Below are positions 7,448 to 16,747 of a stretch of 51,297 nt of DNA, one piece after another. The position numbers were made by a program, and so were the translations under genes. Position 1 is the stretch's first letter; each line of letters begins with the position of its first letter. The notes under the pieces were generated by a model, which was given only the letters and a program-made list of their open reading frames with translations, had not been told where the DNA came from and made no database searches. Origin of the DNA: Streptomyces djakartensis (GTDB taxonomy: Bacteria > Actinomycetota > Actinomycetes > Streptomycetales > Streptomycetaceae); the NCBI RefSeq assembly GCF_014651075.1, contig NZ_BMWE01000034.1, positions 1 to 51,297 on the forward strand, in the 5' to 3' direction.

Positions 7448-8623
7448 TCAGCACCAGTACTTGTAGGGGCCGAGCACGCAGAACGAGTCGGAAGACGCCT
7501 TGGCGGTGTCCAGAGCTCTGGCCCAGTCCCCGAGCGGCCCCAGCCACGCCGGGTCGATCGAGCCGAGAACGAAGGTGAGAACACATGCGCCCAGCAGCAG
7601 GCGGGTGAGCAGCCGGGGGATGCGATCTCGCCGGTCGGCGCGCACAAGGCTCACCAGCATGCCGAGACCGGGCACTGCCAGTAGGCAACAGAAGATGGCG
7701 GTGCTCACCAGCACGCTGCAGAAGACCAGCGCCAGGCTGGCAGGGTTCGGGACCGGCAGAAGCTGGCTGAATGAGACGCCTCCCACTCCGGCCACGGCCG
7801 GGACTGCGGACGTCAGCGGAATTCCGATGCCGGCCTTGACCAGCGATCCGATGAGAGATCCGTTGACATCGGGGCTCGGCGAGGACAGGGGCAGAGCGGA
7901 GCTCCCGGACTTCTGCGATGGGTCCTGGACAGGGTGCTGCGAAGCCCTCGCTGGTTGAGGCGGCTGGGGCGAGCCGTGTTCGGCTGCGTCCAGCAGCCGC
8001 TCCAGGCGGGCGCAGTGCTCTTCGGCGAGGGTGGTGGCCTGCTGAGCGTCGGCCAGTTGCGTGCGCAGACTGGTGATCTCTTGGCGCAGGCTGTCGCGTT
8101 CGGCGCGCAGCCGCGCCTGCTCTGCCCGGGCCTGATCCATTGCGCCGCGATGTTCTTCGCAATCGCTCGCCCGGGCAGCTTCGAGGGCTCGTAGCTCCGT
8201 CTCCACCACGTGGAAACGGCGTTGCAGCTTGAGCAACTCCTCTTCCAGCCTCTGCTCGCCGGCCTGGCTGTCGCGGACGTGCTGGTCCTGTTCTTGGAGC
8301 AGTTGCTGAAGTTCTTGGACTCGGTGATTGCGCGTGCTGGCCGCTACGGCCTTGCCGTGCAGCATGCGCAGGCTGCTTCTCGCCTCGGCGGTAACCGGCT
8401 CACCCCGGTGGTCGGCCACATGGGTGAGCAGACCCGTCACAAACGACCAGGGCGGCACCCTCTTGCCGTTGAGGTAACGCGAGACGGTCCCCGGATCGCT
8501 GTGGGCGCGGACGGCGTAGCGGCGCAGGGAAATCTCCAGCGAGGCGAACAGCATCCGTAGCGTCTCGGCCAGCTCCCTGACCTCGGGTCGGATGTCGTCC
8601 CCCAGCGGGTCCAGTCCGCTCAT
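7448..8623 (-). CDS. XRE-HTH / coiled-coil / transmembrane protein
   Basis: About 391 residues from the ATG of MSGLDPLGDD (an in-frame GTG two codons earlier is possible). Residues 15-75 form an HTH (LRRYAVRAHSDPGTVSRYLN) typical of Streptomyces XRE-like proteins. Residues 95-215 are a long coiled coil rich in Glu, Gln and Arg. A Ser/Pro linker leads to two or three hydrophobic spans (ALVFCSVLVSTAIFCCLLAV; LLTRLLLGACVLTFVLGS) before a short tail ending YKYWC. It may be a membrane-tethered regulator, or the HTH may act as an interaction module. Substrate unknown. Confidence 0.65.
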   Translation of the reverse strand: MSGLDPLGDDIRPEVRELAETLRMLFASLEISLRRYAVRAHSDPGTVSRYLNGKRVPPWSFVTGLLTHVADHRGEPVTAEARSSLRMLHGKAVAASTRNHRVQELQQLLQEQDQHVRDSQAGEQRLEEELLKLQRRFHVVETELRALEAARASDCEEHRGAMDQARAEQARLRAERDSLRQEITSLRTQLADAQQATTLAEEHCARLERLLDAAEHGSPQPPQPARASQHPVQDPSQKSGSSALPLSSPSPDVNGSLIGSLVKAGIGIPLTSAVPAVAGVGGVSFSQLLPVPNPASLALVFCSVLVSTAIFCCLLAVPGLGMLVSLVRADRRDRIPRLLTRLLLGACVLTFVLGSIDPAWLGPLGDWARALDTAKASSDSFCVLGPYKYWC

Positions 8624-8760
8624 GCCCACCCCTGTTCAGTGTCGCCGCCAAATGGCAACGCGTGACGCTTGCCGCAACTCCCCCGTCCCGCGCCAGCCTT
8701 GACGCAAGACCTCACCGAAACGGCCCGACTGGGCACAGTCCGTCACGGGAGTAAAAGCAT
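8624..8760. promoter_or_regulatory. Divergent intergenic region
   Basis: The region lies between the leftward XRE/TM gene and the rightward 48-residue ORF and must hold both promoters if the small ORF is real. I see no convincing -35/-10 pair. A GGGAG ribosome binding site sits 9 bases before the ATG at 8,761. Confidence 0.3.
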
Positions 8761-8907
8761 ATGTCTGCTACCCGCCGCCCCCCGGCCGCTCGCGCAAAAT
8801 CGCGCCGCAGCCGCTCCGCGATGCTCGCTGCGGCCATCGCCGGCACCTGTTCCGGCGCTGCTCGGGCCACCCTCACCTGGCTGCTGAACCACATCACCAT
8901 TCCGTGA
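8761..8907 (+). CDS. Small hypothetical protein (48 aa)
   Basis: ATG at 8,761 preceded by GGGAGTAAAAGCAT, a well-placed ribosome binding site. The product has a strongly basic N-terminus (RRPPAARAKSRRSRS) followed by a hydrophobic stretch (AMLAAAIAGTCSGAARATLT) and ends HITIP. It could be a small membrane-associated protein. A strong terminator-like hairpin lies 41 bases downstream, which fits an independent transcription unit. Confidence 0.4.
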   Translation: MSATRRPPAARAKSRRSRSAMLAAAIAGTCSGAARATLTWLLNHITIP

Positions 8908-8947
8908 GACGGCCCGCCTCTTGCGGTTGGACACAGCCAGCTCGGAA

Positions 8948-8984
8948 GAGGGCTCTGGTCTCCGTGACCGTGACCAGAGCCCTC
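8948..8984. terminator. Inverted-repeat terminator
   Basis: A perfect 13-bp stem (GAGGGCTCTGGTC / GACCAGAGCCCTC) with an 11-base loop follows the small gene ending at 8,907. No T run follows, as is common for Streptomyces terminators. Confidence 0.55.
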
Positions 8985-9308
8985 AACCCGATAGTGAACA
9001 AGGAAGCTCTGTCGGAACCCTGAGCTGACAGCCGTCCCAACGATGCGGCTGACTCATACGCCGTCCCGGTCACGAAGAGGCGTAGTGCCGGCACCGCACA
9101 CACGACGGAAGATCCAAGCCCGACAGCGACGCCGCGACCGATAGCCGGCGACCGCGAGTTGAAATTTCCGCGGATACGGGGCGTTCCGGTTCGGCCACGA
9201 GGAACTACGCGATCGTGACCGAGCCAGGCCTACTCGCCGGTTACGGCCCCGTCCTTCGGGCTGGCGAACACGAGGGCTGGTTATTCGTGATCGAGCCCGA
9301 GGGCTCCT

Positions 9309-9386
9309 CATCTTGGAGCGGCCAGCGATGTCGTACTCGGCAGCCCACTGGTACAGCTCCGCCTTGCTCAGCTGCCGCAGCTCACT
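9309..9386 (-). pseudogene. SAP/Rho-N-like domain fragment
   Basis: The minus strand encodes SELRQLSKAELYQWAAEYDI followed by AGRSKM, the start of the small SAP/Rho_N-like domain found in Streptomyces DNA-binding proteins and at the C-terminus of some Ku proteins. After SKM homology stops in this frame; a neighbouring frame offers GALGLDHE and stop, a possible end for the domain. Nothing else in 8,985-9,460 is recognisable, so this appears to be an isolated fragment. Confidence 0.4.
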
Positions 9387-9464
9387 CTTGCACGCCACGC
9401 CACCAGGTGGAGGCGGACGTGAAGAAGGCCGCACGCCACCCGGAACTCGTGGCCGGCGGCTGAC

Positions 9465-9680
9465 CTACGAGTCCTCCGGCCAGCTCGCGAGCACCCGCTC
9501 GCCGTCGTCGTCGGCGCGCTCGGTCAGCACGATCCGGGCGCCGTCGATGCTGCCCCATGAGCCGATCCACGAGCGGAACTGATGCTCGGCCGTGGGCCTC
9601 TTGCCCCACCAGCCGTGCATCACCGGCCGACCCTCCGCCGTCAGGATGAGGTGGAAGCGCTCCTCGTCCACGTCACTCAC
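9465..9680 (-). CDS. Hypothetical protein (71 aa)
   Basis: The ORF starts MSDVDEERFHLILTAEGRPV and contains a compact, Trp-rich core (HGWWGKRPTAEHQFRSWIG) and an acidic end. Its ATG lies within the last codons of the upstream zinc-finger gene (8-base overlap), so the two are translationally coupled. Codon positions look coding. I do not recognise a family. Small pairs of this sort are typical of Streptomyces integrative elements. Confidence 0.5.
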   Translation of the reverse strand: MSDVDEERFHLILTAEGRPVMHGWWGKRPTAEHQFRSWIGSWGSIDGARIVLTERADDDGERVLASWPEDS

Positions 9681-10005
9681 CGTCCCACCCGCCCTCGTCG
9701 GTATAGGTCCGCAGCGGCAGCCGCGCGCCGGCCGCGACCTCGCGCAGTTCCTCGAGGAACCGCGTCGGCGGCACGCGCAGCGTCGGCGCTGTCGCGAGGA
9801 AGCACTCGCGGCATCGGTCGAACCAGCAGGGCACGTGGTCCTGGCCGTGGATCACGCTGCTCGTGCGGGACGGTCGGCCGCAGGCGGAGCAGGGCGGCTC
9901 CTGCTGCATCCGTGCCCACGTCTGGGCGAAGCGGGGCGCGGACGGGGCAGGGGAGAGGGAGGCCGGGTCGACGCCGAGTTTGCGGGCGGCCTCCTCGTGG
10001 TTCAT
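9673..10005 (-). CDS. Putative zinc-binding protein (110 aa)
   Basis: The start MNHEEAARKLGVDP has GGAG six bases upstream. The middle contains CSACGRPS...CWFDRCRECF, enough cysteines for one zinc site (C-x2-C and C-x2-C). The N-terminus resembles a short helical motif, and the rest is Arg/Leu-rich. It overlaps the next gene by eight bases and is divergent from the DUF6233 gene at 10,064. Probably a small regulatory or element-borne protein; the function is unknown. Confidence 0.5.
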   Translation of the reverse strand: MNHEEAARKLGVDPASLSPAPSAPRFAQTWARMQQEPPCSACGRPSRTSSVIHGQDHVPCWFDRCRECFLATAPTLRVPPTRFLEELREVAAGARLPLRTYTDEGGWDGE

Positions 10006-10063
10006 GCCTGCTCCGCGGGGTGGGGTGTGGGCTGTGTGGCGCCACGATCATAGAATAGAACGC

Positions 10064-10402
10064 ATGAACGATTCCGGGGTGGCGTCGCGCCTCGCGCTGC
10101 TCCGTTTCCTGGAGCGCGTGCAGGAGCGCGACCTGGCCCGCACCCGCATGTGGATCGCCGACGAACAGCGCCGCGAGTCCGAGCAGCGCGTCGGCGAAGA
10201 GCGGCGCCCACGTGCGCCCGAGTGGCTGATCGAGCGCGGCCTGGACCGCAACAACATCGTCGCCGTACACACCGGTGAGTGCTGGGACCCGGGCAAGCGG
10301 TCGAGACCTGCGATCAGGACGCAGGCCATCGACGCGCTACGCCATCAGGTGCCGGCGTGTACGAAGTGCAGGCCGGACACGGCGCTCGGCATCGTGGACT
10401 AG
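10064..10402 (+). CDS. DUF6233 family protein
   Basis: A 112-residue protein with the DUF6233 layout: an N-terminal charged helix (RFLERVQERDLARTRMWIAD), RRPRAPEWLIERGL, VHTGECWDPGKRSRP, and the C-terminal ALRHQVPACTKCRPDTALGI. The ATG at 10,064 is preferred because family members begin just before the helix. The function of the family is unknown; it is abundant in Streptomyces and in their mobile elements. Its TAG overlaps the tail of the convergent Ku remnant. Confidence 0.75.
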   Translation: MNDSGVASRLALLRFLERVQERDLARTRMWIADEQRRESEQRVGEERRPRAPEWLIERGLDRNNIVAVHTGECWDPGKRSRPAIRTQAIDALRHQVPACTKCRPDTALGIVD

Positions 10403-11085
10403 GCGCTGCGCGGCCGGCGCCCGGAGGTCTTCTTGGTCGCAGCCTTAGGCGTGGTCTTCTTCGCCGCCGTCTTCTTGGCCGGCTGCTTCTTCGCGGCCTT
10501 CTTCGGCATCTCGTGCACGTCGGCGTTCTCGCCGCGTGAAGCCCGGGCCTGCTGCACAGACTCGTTCAGGGCGGACATCAGGTCCACGATCTGCCCTGGC
10601 TTCGACTCCGGCTCCTGAAGTTTCGGCGGCTCGCGGTCCTCCCGCTTGGCCTCGATGATCTGCTCAAGGGCCTCGGTGTAGGCGTCCTGGGACTCCTCAC
10701 CCTCAAGGCCCTCACGGGTCATGCTGTCCATGAGCGCGAGCGCGCCGTCGATCTCCTCGTCACTCAGCTCGACCGGAGGCGGCAGCAGTTCTTCCGGCGA
10801 CCTGATCTCGTCGGCCCAGCGCATGGCGTGCAAAACGATCGTGTCGTCCCGCATCCTGAGCAGGCCCAACCTCTCCCTGCCGCTCCAGGCGTACTTCGCG
10901 ACGGCCGCCTTGCTGGACCGGGCCAAGGCCAGCCGGGGCAGCTCGTACGGTTTCGCAGCGACCTGCCCGCTCGGCGTCAGGTAATAACCCTCGCCGATCT
11001 TCAGAGGGTCGACGGATTCCAGGGGCACGAACGCGACGATCTCGATCGCTTTCGCCGTCGGCAGCGGCAGGTCTGGCGGGGAGTT
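10399..11085 (-). pseudogene. Ku end-joining protein, N-terminally truncated
   Basis: The C-terminal half of a bacterial Ku: LPLPTAKAIEIVAFVPLESV, DPLKIGEGYYL, RSSKAAVAKYAWSGRERLGL, LHAMRWADEIRSP, then the acidic linker and a Lys/Ala-rich tail ending GRRPRSA. Homology begins at about 11,085. The first roughly 120 residues of the Ku core, including the start, are absent and the DNA passes into the downstream flank of the WD40 gene. A GTG at 11,026-11,028 (MPLESV) could start a shortened product. Ku forms a ring dimer with LigD in end joining; without its N-terminal half this copy is unlikely to do so. Confidence 0.7.
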
Positions 11086-11187
11086 GATGTGCGGCTGTCC
11101 CGCTCGGGGTCGAGGAATACTCCCTTGCCTGTCAACCCCTGCACGTCGTTTGGCCCGCAGCAGCCGCCGGCGGGCCGCTGCAGCGGC

Positions 11188-13909
11188 TCACATGCCAGGA
11201 GAGCCTTGGAAAAGGCGGTAACCGAAAAGACCTTCAAGACCACCCACAAGCAGGGCATGCCCATCAGGAGTCCAGGCACAGGAGAACAATCTGCTGTTGG
11301 TACGCATCATGGTCAGCACCATGCCGGTCGCGGGGCTCCAGATTCGCGCGGTTTGGTCGTTGCTGGTGGTGGCGAGCCAGGTGCCGTCTGGGCTGAACGC
11401 TACGGCAGTCACTCCGTTGGTGTGGCCGGTGAGGGTGCGTAGTTCGCGGCCGCGGGCGGGGTCCCAGATTCGCACTTTCCGATCGAAGCCAGCGGTGGCG
11501 AGCCAGGTGCCGTCTGGGCTGAACGCCATAGCAGTCACTTCGCTGGTGTGGCCCGTCAGGGCGCGTAGTTCCCGGTCTGACACTGGCTCCCAGATCCACA
11601 CGGTCTCATCAAAACCACTGGTGGCGAGCCATGCACCGTCTGAGCTGACTACCACCGCACACGCGGGGCCGGTGTGGGCGCTGGACGTCTGCGGCACCTC
11701 AAGGATTGCAAGGTCCCAGATTCGCACGGTTTGGTCGTTGCTGGTGGTGGCGAGCGAGGAGCCGTCCGGGCTCATCGCCACGGCAGTCACTCCGTTGGTG
11801 TGGCCAGTCAGGGTGCGTAGTTCTTGGCCGGTGGCAGGGTTCCAGATTCGCACGCTCCCATCAAAGCTGGTGGTGGCGAGCGAGGAGCCGTCTGGGCTGA
11901 ACGCCGCGGAAGTCACCTCGTTGGTGTGGCCGGTCAGGGTGCGTAGTTCTTGGCCAGTGGTCGGGTCCCATATCTGCACTGACCGATAGACATTGGTGGT
12001 GGCGAGCGAGGAGCCGTCCGGGCTCATCGCCACGGCAGTCACTCCGTTGGTGTGGCCGGTCAGAGTGTGTAGTTCTTGGCCGGTGGTGGGGTCCCAGATT
12101 CGCACGGTCCCATCGCCGCCGGTGGTGGCGAGCGCGGCACCGTCCGGGCTGAACGCCACTCCATTGACCACGCTGGTGTGGTTGGTCAGAGTGCGTAGCA
12201 AGGCTGGGTCGGGCAGGTCGGGGGGCGGCCAGCGGTTGATGAGGGCGGGTGGATCGCCGGGCAGCGAAGTGGTCGGCCAGTTGGGGGCGTCGGTAATGCG
12301 GCTGCGCAGGATCGCGTCGAGGGCGTGAGGCGGGTTGGTGGGGGCCAGTAGGTGTGCAGCGCGGGACAATTGCCGAGCCAGTGAGCGGGCCGGGGGGCCG
12401 ATGCGGTCGAGATCGCGCCAGGGGGCGGTGGGGCCTCGCTGGTGCAGCCGTGCGCGGATCCACCGAAAGTCCTCTGCTGTCGCTTGTGCCTGGACGGTGA
12501 GTCCGGCATCAAGAAGGTGCTCGATGAGGTGGTCCTGAAGGTAGCCAATGGTGGTCTGCCACCACGCCACGCCGTCGTCGGCGGGCGGCAGGGTGGGGGC
12601 CAGGGAGTCGAGCAGGGCGGCGTTGGCGGCCTGCAGTCCAGCGATGCCGAGTTGGGCGCGCAGGTAATCGCGGACAACGTCGTGGAGAGTGAGGGTTCCA
12701 CCAGGCACCGTCTTATCGATGTGAAGCAGCGATAGGTCGGCCATCTGTTTGCACAGTGACCGCGTGGCCGTCTCCTCCCGGCCGCTGGTGGCCTGCCACA
12801 GGACCACGACCAGAGCCATGGGTACTGCCTCGTCCTCGGCGAAGATGCCCAGTTCAGCGAAGCGCGCCTCAGCGTCGTCGGGTTGGAGGAGAGTGGTGGA
12901 GGCCTTGATGCTGGCCCTGACGGCGGTGTTACGGCGATCGGGGTCGCTGAGGTCGAGGGTGGCGTCGGGGTCCTGAGCGGCTGGCCCGCCCGCGCGCAAC
13001 CGCTCCAGGAGAGCCCTCGCCGCTGTGGTGGGGTCGGCGCCGGTCGCCACCTGTTCGGCGATGAATTTGTTGGCGATGCCCAGCAGGAGCGCCCAGTGCC
13101 CAGTCGCTTTCACCAGCGCCTGCATCACATCCCATTGGGGTACAGCAGGCAGGCGGTCAGTGAGCAGACGCTGAGCCTGCTGTTCGGTCATACGGTCGAC
13201 TTCGATCCGAACCGCTCCCCGCGGAAGCACTTCAGGTTTTGCGGGTGGTGACCAGCCGCACGCAGGAATGCGGTGCTCCGCGTAAGAACGGGGCGAGCTG
13301 CTCGTGCTCCCACACATCGTCGATCACCAGGAGCGTGCGTGGGCGCTGCGCGAGTAGACTGCCGAGGTGGTTTCCGGCACGCTCGGGATCCGATCCAGTC
13401 TCCACGGTGTCACCGGTGATCAGACGGGTCTCCTCAGCGACCTTCGCTGCGACAGCCGCAGGCCCCCGCACGTCCCGCCCGATCGTGACCAGATGAACAC
13501 CACCAGGGAAGCGTCGCTGCACCGACCGCTGCGCGGCAACGTACTTCGCCAGAGTGGTCTTGCCGAAGCCCCCCGCCCCGTGCAGCCCAGCGGTAATCGC
13601 TACTGAACCACCGCTCCGCCACCGACGGGTCCTTCGACGCACGGCCCGGACGACTGCGTCAGCCTCATCCCGGTCAACCCACCACTCCGGCACCTCCGGC
13701 GGCACCGGCCGAGGGACGGGCGGTCGGGGCGCAGGAATCGCCCTTAAGGCAAGCACCAAAGCGGCCAACCCTGCCACGGAGCCGAATACGCTGGCCACCG
13801 GGTCTGCACGACCCCAGCCGTCGCGCAGCGCCGTCACCAGCAACCACACCCCGGCCCCCACACACAAAGCGATCGCCGCCCGCCCGCCCCAGCGCCCCCG
13901 CAACCCCAT
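11188..13909 (-). pseudogene. Membrane NB-ARC ATPase with C-terminal WD40 propeller, one frameshift
   Basis: Two ORFs are pieces of one protein of about 900 residues. The first (13,909 to 13,232) has one or two membrane spans (AAIALCVGAGVWLLVTAL; VFGSVAGLAALVLAL), Walker A GLHGAGGFGKTT at 108-119 and Walker B LLVIDDVWEH, and ends RLVTTRKT. The second (stop at 11,188) resumes as PEVLPRGAVRIEVDRM, a normal NB-ARC continuation. It then has winged-helix/arm regions and about seven WD40 repeats (LTGHTNGVTAVAMSPDGSSL and variants). Reading AAA instead of AAAA at 13,237-13,240 restores the frame. If the shift is real the gene is broken unless ribosomes slip; if it is a read error this is an intact STAND ATPase sensor. 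Confidence 0.7.
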
Positions 13910-14106
13910 AGTCGCGCATCCTCTCGCCCGACGCCCGCCCCCTACCTCAGTTCACCCAACCCGGCCGCGAAAGAAAAGCGCCTCAGTCTTTCGGAAGATC
14001 GTTCGACTCGAGCCGGTACCGCGTTGCCCACCAGATATGTGGAGATGCGGCCGCCTGTGGCGGACTCGGCCGTGCCGGGGCTGTGTCACGAGCGATGGGC
14101 GCGATG

Positions 14107-15348
14107 CTACGACCCAGCTCGGAGCGGCAAGATGTGATGGGTTGGGGGGCGGTGACGCAGTGCCTCGACAGTCGTCGTCGGTAGGCGGGGCTGGTGGCCG
14201 CCTGGCGGTCGGGCGTGGGCTTGTTGTTTGGCGAGGAGCCGGGCGCGGCCGTCTTCGACGGTCTGCTCTTCGAGGAGCACCTCGCTGAAGGTCTCCATGA
14301 CGGCGTCTGGACCGGTGGGGTGGGGGTCTGCGTCTGACTCGGCGGTGGTGCTTGGCCCGGTGGCGGCTGCCGTGGCGGAATGCGAGGAGGAGGGGCGAAG
14401 TAATGCCGCACCTTCGGTCGCCTCGCGGCGAGCGGCATCGAGCAGTTGCTTGAAGCGGTCGACGTCGCCGCCTAGGACACGCACGAAGGCCTCAAGCAGG
14501 TCGTGGTGGGGCAGCACTGTGGCTTCGAGGATGGAGGCGACGGCGCCGGCGCTGAGGAGCCAGCCGCTGGCGACGGCGATGTCGTTTGGTGCGGGTCGTC
14601 CCGCGCGCAGGTGCAGGGTGTGCACGGCGGTGCGGAGCCGTTCGGCGGCGGGCATGGGGGCCTCGTCCGGTGTCACGGCGGGTTCGCGGTTCTTCTCGCT
14701 GAGTTTCTCGGATTCCCAGACGGTCCGTAGCACTTCTGGGTCGGCGCCGCAGGTCCGGGCGACTTTCCGGGTGAGGGCCCAGGTCGGCACGCGTTCCCCA
14801 GAGAGGATGCGCGACAGGTAGGAGGCTGAGCATCCGATGCGGCCGCTGACTTCCTTGTTGGTGAGCTGGGCGGTGCGGATCAGCATGGACAGGATCGGCG
14901 CGAGACGGTTGTACGCCGCTCCGGATGATTCGACCGGTACGGATTGATCGGAGCCGTCGCCACGTTCGGAGCCTGAGTCGCGTGACTCGCCCACGGCATC
15001 ACTGCCGGCAGGCCCCTCGGGGGAGTCGGCGGCAGGGGCGACCGGGTTGTTGAAGAGGCCGGCGAGCGAGGTGAGAGGTGTCTCGGAGCGGTTGAAGCGG
15101 GCGAGGCGCCGCAGGATGTACCGCTCGGTGTAGCGGTGGCGGGCGGTGTCCTCGCTGATGCGCAGGGTGGAGCTGATGGCGGACCAGGTCAGGCGCCGGT
15201 AGCGGGCCCGGCCGACGACCGCCGCCGTCAGGCCGTCGAGCTGCTCGTGCAGCTGGGCGATGCGGCGCAGGGGTTCTTCTCCGTCGGAGGCCGGCAGGAG
15301 CCGCGCGAGGTCGCGGGCACCGTCCTGGATGTCCTTGGCTAGCTCCAT
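14107..15348 (-). CDS. XRE-family regulator with two DNA-binding regions
   Basis: The start chosen is ATG 15,348 (MELAKDIQDGARDLARLL); the open frame runs further upstream but is low-complexity there. Residues 40-95 (LTWSAISSTLRISEDTARHR) look like a sigma-region-4-like HTH. Residues 165-220 (LTNKEVSGRIGCSASYLSRI, LSGERVPTW) form an XRE HTH. The remainder is helical, with a Ser/Thr/Ala-rich tail. Combined HTH proteins of this type are common in Streptomyces and unassigned. The gene is convergent with nothing close by and lies between the NB-ARC gene and the AraC regulator. Confidence 0.6.
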   Translation of the reverse strand: MELAKDIQDGARDLARLLPASDGEEPLRRIAQLHEQLDGLTAAVVGRARYRRLTWSAISSTLRISEDTARHRYTERYILRRLARFNRSETPLTSLAGLFNNPVAPAADSPEGPAGSDAVGESRDSGSERGDGSDQSVPVESSGAAYNRLAPILSMLIRTAQLTNKEVSGRIGCSASYLSRILSGERVPTWALTRKVARTCGADPEVLRTVWESEKLSEKNREPAVTPDEAPMPAAERLRTAVHTLHLRAGRPAPNDIAVASGWLLSAGAVASILEATVLPHHDLLEAFVRVLGGDVDRFKQLLDAARREATEGAALLRPSSSHSATAAATGPSTTAESDADPHPTGPDAVMETFSEVLLEEQTVEDGRARLLAKQQAHARPPGGHQPRLPTTTVEALRHRPPTHHILPLRAGS

Positions 15349-15710
15349 CAGGAGTTCGTCGCCGGCCGTCAGGCCATGAGAGGCGGTGCGGGGCCCCAGA
15401 CTCCGGGCCACAGACCGCGCTTCTGCCGGGGCCTCCGCCGGGGAGGCCTGCGGCGCGCGACCTTGGCCGGGTCTGGCCCGGACCGGGTTCTCGATTTGGC
15501 CTCGTCCAGGACAAGGTTGTGCCGGGCAGTGGACTGCTGGCTGGTCGAGACCCACGTGTACACCAAGTTCGCCACCGAGGGGCCCTTCCGCACGGAGGAT
15601 CGAGCCCTCGCTGTCGGCAAGCCCTGCCGGCGATCACCATCGGATCCGAACGGATTCCCTGCGGCGGGACGGGGGTTGGTCACAGTTCGGACAGATCCGT
15701 GCGCAGCGGG

Positions 15711-16655
15711 TCAGTTGTCTTCGCCCGGAGGTGCGGCGATGGCCTGCTGGGCGCGACGGAAGTCGCCAGGGCTGGCGCCGGTGTGGCGGGTGAAGAACTT
15801 GCCGAAGTTGGTGGGTTCGGAGAAACCGAGGCGGCGTGCGATGGTGGCGACGGGTTCGTCGGTGTGCGCGAGAAGCCGCTGCGCCTGGAGCGTGACGCGG
15901 GTGTCGATGACGTGTTTGACAGATCGTCCGGTGGCTGCCTGGCAGGCACGGGTGAGGGTCTTGACGGTGTAGCCGAGGCGGTCGGCGTAGTCCTCGGCAC
16001 GCCGGGTGGTGGCGTAGGAGCGTTCCAGTTCGGCGTGGAAGCGGGCGTAGACCTCGCCGCCGGCGTGGGGGTCGGCGGGCGCGCCTTGGCGGGGGAGGCG
16101 GTCGATGTGCAGTAGCAGTGCGGCCAGCAGCAGGCGCAGGATCTCGCGGGAGGCGCCGTCGGGGCGACGGTATTCGGCATGGAGTCGGGCGAGCAGGGCG
16201 GAGGTGGCGGCGTAGTCGCTGCTGGTGCCCAGTTGCCAGCAGTTGGGGGCGGACCAGTCGTCGGCGAGGCGGCTGGCATCCGTCGTCGCCTCGGGGAAGG
16301 CGGGGGTGAACAGCAGGTGCGTGCCGTTCATCCGGCCGGGCTCGGCAAAGCGTTGCACCTGGCCGGGGCGGACCCACAGCAGGGTGCCGGGCCGGCACGG
16401 GTAGGCAACGAAGTCGATGGTGTGCTCGGCACTGCCCTGGGTGATCAGGGTGAGGGAGTGGAAGTCGGCGCGGTGGACCCGTTGCAGGCTGCCGTCGGCG
16501 ACCCTGCGGTGCAGCGCGGACAGGTCGGTGATCTCGATGCCGGGAACCGGGGCGCTGGGCGGGTTGAAGCCGAACCCGGGGATGGCCTCCCCGCCCGCAG
16601 GCTCGGGGGCATGGCTTCTATCGCTGCCCCTCCTGTCCGTTTCTGACCATGACAC
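15711..16655 (-). CDS. AraC-family transcriptional regulator
   Basis: A 314-residue protein with an N-terminal cupin-like sensor (FHSLTLITQGSAEHTIDFVA, RPGTLLWVRPGQVQRFA) and a C-terminal pair of AraC HTH motifs (YADRLGYTVKTLTRACQAAT and PVATIARRLGFSEPTNFGKF, FTRHTGASPGDFRRA). The GTG start has GGAG just upstream. It is divergent from the metallo-hydrolase/NAD(P)-binding pair, about 90 bases away, and probably controls it, since AraC regulators often sit beside their target operon. Confidence 0.85.
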   Translation of the reverse strand: MSWSETDRRGSDRSHAPEPAGGEAIPGFGFNPPSAPVPGIEITDLSALHRRVADGSLQRVHRADFHSLTLITQGSAEHTIDFVAYPCRPGTLLWVRPGQVQRFAEPGRMNGTHLLFTPAFPEATTDASRLADDWSAPNCWQLGTSSDYAATSALLARLHAEYRRPDGASREILRLLLAALLLHIDRLPRQGAPADPHAGGEVYARFHAELERSYATTRRAEDYADRLGYTVKTLTRACQAATGRSVKHVIDTRVTLQAQRLLAHTDEPVATIARRLGFSEPTNFGKFFTRHTGASPGDFRRAQQAIAAPPGEDN

Positions 16656-16747
16656 GTCTCCACCGTACCTCGCTGGCCTGTGGTTTTACCCGGACAGTGG
16701 AAGGCGAGTACGAACAAGGACCTCGACCCACCAGAAGGACGCAGACC

